Assembly (NCBI RefSeq): GCF_900101545.1
Contig: NZ_FMZU01000004.1
Coordinates: 62,001-126,000 of the forward strand
Source: Variovorax sp. CF079
Lineage (GTDB): Bacteria; Pseudomonadota; Gammaproteobacteria; Burkholderiales; Burkholderiaceae_C
Length of the DNA stretch: 64,000 nucleotides
Direction: 5' to 3'
Numbering within the stretch: position 1 is the first letter of the stretch; each line of letters begins with the position of its first letter. Below, piece by piece: positions 60,828-64,000 of this stretch. A model generated the notes under the pieces. The model saw nothing but the letters and a program-made list of their open reading frames with translations, ran no database searches and was not told the DNA's origin. A program made the translations under genes and the position numbers.

Positions 60828-61808
60828 ATGGAAACCAAGTGGCTTGAAGACTTCGTCAGCCTTGCCGAGACCCGCAGCTTCAGCCGCTCGGCCCAATTGC
60901 GCCACGTGACCCAGCCCGCCTTCTCGCGCCGCATCCAGGCGCTCGAAGGCTGGGCCGGCACCGACCTGGTCGACCGCAGCTCCTACCCCACGCGCCTCAC
61001 GCCCGCCGGCCAGACCTTGTACGGCCAGGCCATCGAGATGCTGCAGGCGCTGCAAAGCACGCGCGCCATGCTGCGCGGCCACTCGGCCGCGGCGCAGGAC
61101 GTGATCGAGTTCGCGGTGCCGCACACGCTGGCCTTCACCTTCTTTCCGGCCTGGGTCACGAGTCTGCGCGAACAGTTCGGGCCGATGAAGAGCCGGCTCA
61201 TTGCGCTCAACGTGCACGATGCGGTGCTGCGGCTGGTCGAAGGCAGCTGCGATCTGCTGATCGCCTACAACCATCCCTCGCAGCCGCTGCCGCTGGACGC
61301 CACCCGCTACGAGATGGTGAGCCTTGGCCAGGAGGTGGTCGCGCCCTGGGTCAAGCCCGATGCCGACGGCGCCCCGCGCTACCGCCTGCCGGGCCGGCCC
61401 GGCCAGCCGCTGCCCTACCTGGGCTATGCGCCCGGCGCCTACCTGGGCCGCGTGGTCGACCAGCTGCTCAAGGAATCCGACACCGCCATCCACCTCGATC
61501 GCGTCTACGAGACCGACATGGCCGAGGGTCTCAAGGTGATGGCGCTCGAAGGCCACGGCATCGCCTTCCTGCCGCAGAGCGCGGTGCGAAGGGAAGTGCG
61601 CGCCCGCACGCTGGTGAGCGCCTTGCCGCCGGAGATCGAGAGCCTGGAGGCGACGATGGAGATCCGCGCCTACCGCGAGCGGCCCGCCGCATCGGCGCCG
61701 GCCAAGGCTGGTGCGCGCAGCGCCAAGAGCGAGGCCGCCGGCCCGCGGGCCAAGGGCACGGTCGAAGCGCTCTGGGCCTATCTGGTCGGGACCCAGCCGG
61801 CGCCTTGA
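60828..61808 (+). CDS. LysR-family transcriptional regulator
   Basis: A 326-residue regulator. The N-terminal winged helix begins WLEDFVSLAETRSFSRSAQLRHVTQPAFSRRIQALEGWAGTDLVDRSSYPTRLT. The ligand domain (about 92-290) follows with FAVPHTLAFTFFPAWV and GHGIAFLPQSAVR. The C-terminal 45 residues (RPAASAPAKAGARSAKSEAAG) are a low-complexity Ala/Lys tail absent from most members. Unlike typical LysR regulators it is on the same strand as, and after, the hydroxyacid dehydrogenase. The next operon, for glutamate/aspartate uptake, starts 360 bases downstream. Confidence 0.9.
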   Translation: METKWLEDFVSLAETRSFSRSAQLRHVTQPAFSRRIQALEGWAGTDLVDRSSYPTRLTPAGQTLYGQAIEMLQALQSTRAMLRGHSAAAQDVIEFAVPHTLAFTFFPAWVTSLREQFGPMKSRLIALNVHDAVLRLVEGSCDLLIAYNHPSQPLPLDATRYEMVSLGQEVVAPWVKPDADGAPRYRLPGRPGQPLPYLGYAPGAYLGRVVDQLLKESDTAIHLDRVYETDMAEGLKVMALEGHGIAFLPQSAVRREVRARTLVSALPPEIESLEATMEIRAYRERPAASAPAKAGARSAKSEAAGPRAKGTVEALWAYLVGTQPAP

Positions 61809-62168
61809 ACGAGGCCCGGGTTATTTGTGCACTGCACAATCTATGACGCTGCGGCATGCCGATCTCCGCATTGCGCATTTGCCTGCGCGCGATGCCGGCC
61901 CTACAGTCTGGCCCCAAGTTTTGCTGTCGCACACGGTTTTGACGCACGCCCACGCGCGTGCTTTTTTTTAGCCGTGCCTTCGGGCACAAAGGCTGCTTAG
62001 TCGAATGCGCTCAAGACGAATGCGATGCGGCGCACCAGTGCGGAACTCCTGCCACACTCGGCGTGTCCGTCATCGGTGCAGGGCGCACCGGGTTGGCCCG
62101 GGTACCCCGCAGAATGCGAGTGTCTAGAATTTCGGCGTATCTCTCTCAGTCACACAGGAGTTTTCCAA
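61809..62168. other. Intergenic region upstream of the glutamate/aspartate transporter operon
   Basis: No gene is seen in this 360-base stretch. It contains the terminator of the LysR gene near 61944, a possible -10 box TAGAAT at 62125-62130 without a convincing -35 box, and a CAGGAG ribosome site just before the next start codon. The in-frame extension of the next gene to 62025 lacks coding character. Confidence 0.6.
61944..61969 (+). terminator. Rho-independent terminator after the LysR gene
   Basis: GCACGC (61944-61949) pairs with GCGTGC (61956-61961) around the loop CCACGC, followed directly by eight T (61962-61969). It is the clearest intrinsic terminator in the window and separates the LysR unit from the transporter operon. 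Confidence 0.85.
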
Positions 62169-63068
62169 ATGAAGAAGCAAGTATTGGCAATGGCAGTGAT
62201 GGCGTTGGCCGCCGGCGGCGCTTTCGCGCAAGCCAATGACACCCTGGCGAAGATCAAGGCCGCCGGCAGCATCACCGAAGGGGTGCGCGAATCTTCCGGA
62301 CTTTCCTACACGCTGGGCGGCGGCCAGTACACCGGCTTCCACTACGACATCTGCGCCAACATCATCAAGGACCTCGAGAAGGCTGTCGGCAAGAAGCTGG
62401 AAACCAAGTACCAGCCCGTGACCTCGCAGAACCGCATTCCCCTGGTGCAGAACGGCACCGTCGACCTCGAGTGCGGCTCCACTACCAACAATGCCACGCG
62501 CCAGAAGGACGTCGCTTTCGCCGTCACCACCTACGTCGAGGAAGTGCGCATCGCCGTCAAGGCCACCTCGGGCATCACCAAGATCGCCGACCTGAACGGC
62601 AAGACCGTCGCCACCACCACCGGCACCACCTCGGTCCAGACGCTGCGCAAGAACGAGCGCGCCACCGGCGTCGACTTCAAGGAGCTCTACGGCAAGGACC
62701 ATTCCGACAGTTTCCTGCTGCTCGAATCGGGCCGCGCCGATGCCTTCGTGATGGACGGCTCGATCCTCGCCTCCAACATCGCCAAGGCGAAGACGCCGGC
62801 CGACTTCAAGATCGTCGGCGAAGTGCTGAGCGTCGAGCCGATCGCGATCATGATCCGCAAGGACGACCCGGCCTTCAAGAAGGCGGTCGACGACAGCATC
62901 AAGGCGCAGATCAAGTCGGGCGAGCTCAACAAGCTCTGGGACAAGTGGTTCCTGCAGCCGATTCCGCCGTCGAACGTCAAGATCGGCCTGGCCTTGTCGG
63001 ACGCCACCAAGAACGCGTGGGCGAATCCGAACGACAAGCCGATGGAAGACTACGCGGCGAAGAAGTAA
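62169..63068 (+). CDS. gltI: Glutamate/aspartate ABC transporter substrate-binding protein (GltI-like)
   Basis: A 299-residue periplasmic binding protein with signal peptide MKKQVLAMAVMALAAGGAFAQ. TLAKIKAAGSITEGVRESSGLSYT and GFHYDICANIIKDLEK, then LVQNGTVDLECGSTTNN and FMDGS-type ligand contacts (AFVMDGSILA), match the GltI group that binds glutamate and aspartate. CAGGAG precedes the ATG. A stem-loop terminator follows the gene, so its transcript can end there and give more binding protein than permease. Confidence 0.92.
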   Translation: MKKQVLAMAVMALAAGGAFAQANDTLAKIKAAGSITEGVRESSGLSYTLGGGQYTGFHYDICANIIKDLEKAVGKKLETKYQPVTSQNRIPLVQNGTVDLECGSTTNNATRQKDVAFAVTTYVEEVRIAVKATSGITKIADLNGKTVATTTGTTSVQTLRKNERATGVDFKELYGKDHSDSFLLLESGRADAFVMDGSILASNIAKAKTPADFKIVGEVLSVEPIAIMIRKDDPAFKKAVDDSIKAQIKSGELNKLWDKWFLQPIPPSNVKIGLALSDATKNAWANPNDKPMEDYAAKK

Positions 63069-63090
63069 ATCCCGCGCCCGTCGCCGCGCA

Positions 63091-63121
63091 ACGCCCGCCG
63101 TACCCGGCGGGCGTTTGTTTT
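63091..63121 (+). terminator. Stem-loop terminator or attenuator between binding-protein and permease genes
   Basis: ACGCCCGCCG (63091-63100) pairs with CGGCGGGCGT (63105-63114) around TACC, followed by a T-rich tail to 63121. Because the permease gene lies in the same orientation 41 bases on, the structure probably lets part of the transcripts continue and adjusts the ratio of binding protein to permease. Confidence 0.75.
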
Positions 63122-63161
63122 AACGCCCAACATAACAATCAGGTAGAGAAGGAGAGTCCCG

Positions 63162-63896
63162 ATGGGATCGAACTGGGATTGGCAGGTCTTCTTGCAAGAC
63201 CCCGGGGGGAAGTACCCGACGTATTGGGAGTGGATGCTGTCGGCCTGGGGCTGGACCGTGTCCGTGGCCCTCTTGGCATTGATCGTCGCGCTCGTGCTGG
63301 GCTCGCTGATCGGCATCATCCGCACTTTGCCCGACAGCCCCTGGCTGATCCGCTTCGGCAACGCGTGGGTCGAGCTCTTTCGCAACATTCCGCTCCTGGT
63401 GCAGATCTTCCTCTGGTACCACGTCATACCGGCCATGATTCCGGTCATGAAGGATGTGCCCAGCTTCATCCTGGTGGTGCTCGCGCTGGGCTTCTTCACC
63501 TCGGCGCGGATCGCCGAGCAGGTGCGCTCCGGCATCCAGGCGCTGCCCAAGGGCCAGCGCTACGCGGGCATGGCGGTGGGCTTCACCACGCCACAGTACT
63601 ACCGCTACGTGATCCTGCCGATGGCCTACCGCATCATCATTCCGCCGCTCACGAGCGAGACGATGAACATCTTCAAGAACTCGTCGGTGGCTTTCGCGGT
63701 GTCGGTGACCGAACTCACCATGTTCGCGATGCAGGCGCAGGAAGAAACCTCGCGCGGCATCGAGGTCTACCTGGCCGTCACGGGGCTGTATGTGATCTCG
63801 GCCTTCGCGATCAACCGGCTGATGGCGTACATCGAGAAGAAGACCCGCGTGCCGGGCTTCATCGTCTCGGCCAACGCCGGCGGCGGAGGACACTGA
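63162..63896 (+). CDS. gltJ: Glutamate/aspartate ABC transporter permease (GltJ-like)
   Basis: A 244-residue permease of the polar amino acid family with about five membrane helices. The N-terminus WDWQVFLQDPGGKYPTYWEWMLSAWGWTVSVALLAL is typical of GltJ. VELFRNIPLLVQIFLWYHVIP and the EAA-like loop EQVRSGIQALPKGQRYAGMAVGFTTPQYYRYVILPMAYRIIIPP mark the coupling region for the ATPase. The GltK-like gene follows after one base. Confidence 0.92.
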   Translation: MGSNWDWQVFLQDPGGKYPTYWEWMLSAWGWTVSVALLALIVALVLGSLIGIIRTLPDSPWLIRFGNAWVELFRNIPLLVQIFLWYHVIPAMIPVMKDVPSFILVVLALGFFTSARIAEQVRSGIQALPKGQRYAGMAVGFTTPQYYRYVILPMAYRIIIPPLTSETMNIFKNSSVAFAVSVTELTMFAMQAQEETSRGIEVYLAVTGLYVISAFAINRLMAYIEKKTRVPGFIVSANAGGGGH

Positions 63897-63897
63897 C

Positions 63898-64000
63898 ATG
63901 ATGAATCTCGACCTGTCCTTCTACAACTGGGACGTCATCAGCAACTTCGTCGTCAAGGGCTTCTACTTCAGCATCATGCTGACCATCGTCGCCACCATCG
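63898..64000 (+). CDS. gltK: Glutamate/aspartate ABC transporter permease (GltK-like), 5' part
   Basis: The first 34 codons, starting MMNLDLSFYNWD, lie in the window and enter the first membrane helix (FYFSIMLTIVATI). It begins one base after the GltJ-like stop. The ATPase gene is expected beyond the window. A second Met directly after the first makes the exact start uncertain by one codon. Confidence 0.85.
   Translation, partial: MMNLDLSFYNWDVISNFVVKGFYFSIMLTIVATI

Noticed and set aside
62125..62130. TAGAAT as a complete promoter for the glutamate importer
   Set aside because: No -35 box at a suitable distance was found, so it was mentioned only as a possible -10 box.

Overview
The window reads as a chromosomal segment of a high-GC betaproteobacterium of the order Burkholderiales, most likely Comamonadaceae and Variovorax-like. 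This rests on very GC-rich codon use, paired Bug/TctC-type binding proteins without TctAB, several GntR, LysR and TetR regulators beside catabolic operons, and an intergenic palindromic element of a kind I associate with that family. The assignment is inference; no rRNA, tRNA, origin or CRISPR array was seen.

Left part (1-15 kb): the end of a lytic transglycosylase gene, a SET-domain methyltransferase, and a tight three-gene operon for a galactose-oxidase-type copper radical oxidase, a c-type cytochrome and a SCO copper chaperone. Next come a cytochrome P450, a GNAT acetyltransferase, and a metallophosphoesterase coupled to a 1256-residue fusion of a GMC (cholesterol-oxidase-like) flavoenzyme with a Cys-nucleophile alpha/beta hydrolase. 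A large winged-helix/NTPase/TPR regulator converges on the fusion.

Scarred part (15-20.5 kb): a frameshifted Mrr-type restriction endonuclease remnant, a truncated IS66 transposase abutting an orphan response regulator, an unknown membrane protein with an Asn-Gly repeat, and three small lipoproteins.

Sugar-acid locus (20.5-26.3 kb): a UxaA-family dehydratase, two SDR dehydrogenases, a fumarylacetoacetate-hydrolase-family enzyme and a malate/lactate dehydrogenase, with a divergent GntR regulator. The set fits a non-phosphorylative L-fuconate/D-arabinonate-type route ending in pyruvate plus lactate. A MazEF-like pair, an autotransporter scrap and a TPR lipoprotein follow; the scrap and lipoprotein lie between imperfect direct repeats.

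Large catabolic operon (28.1-45.2 kb): a GntR/UTRA regulator heads 14 further co-directional genes. They encode a branched-chain-type ABC importer, two Bug proteins, aconitase-family large and small subunits, MmgE/PrpD, hydantoinase B and A, an isochorismatase-fold protein without its Cys, an FAD-dependent dehydrogenase and a PEP mutase/isocitrate-lyase-family lyase. The order dehydrogenate, hydrate, cleave suggests breakdown of a branched di- or tricarboxylate, perhaps released from a cyclic imide or lactam. I cannot name the substrate.

Right part (45.2-64 kb): a halogenase-like flavoprotein and a TetR-headed beta-oxidation cluster (acyl-CoA dehydrogenase, bifunctional HAD/hydratase, thiolase, hydrolase, thioesterase, SDR, DsbA-fold isomerase, enoyl-CoA hydratase). 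After these come a hotdog thioesterase, an ABCB/ATM1-type exporter, a 2-hydroxyacid dehydrogenase, a LysR regulator and the start of a glutamate/aspartate ABC importer operon that runs off the window.
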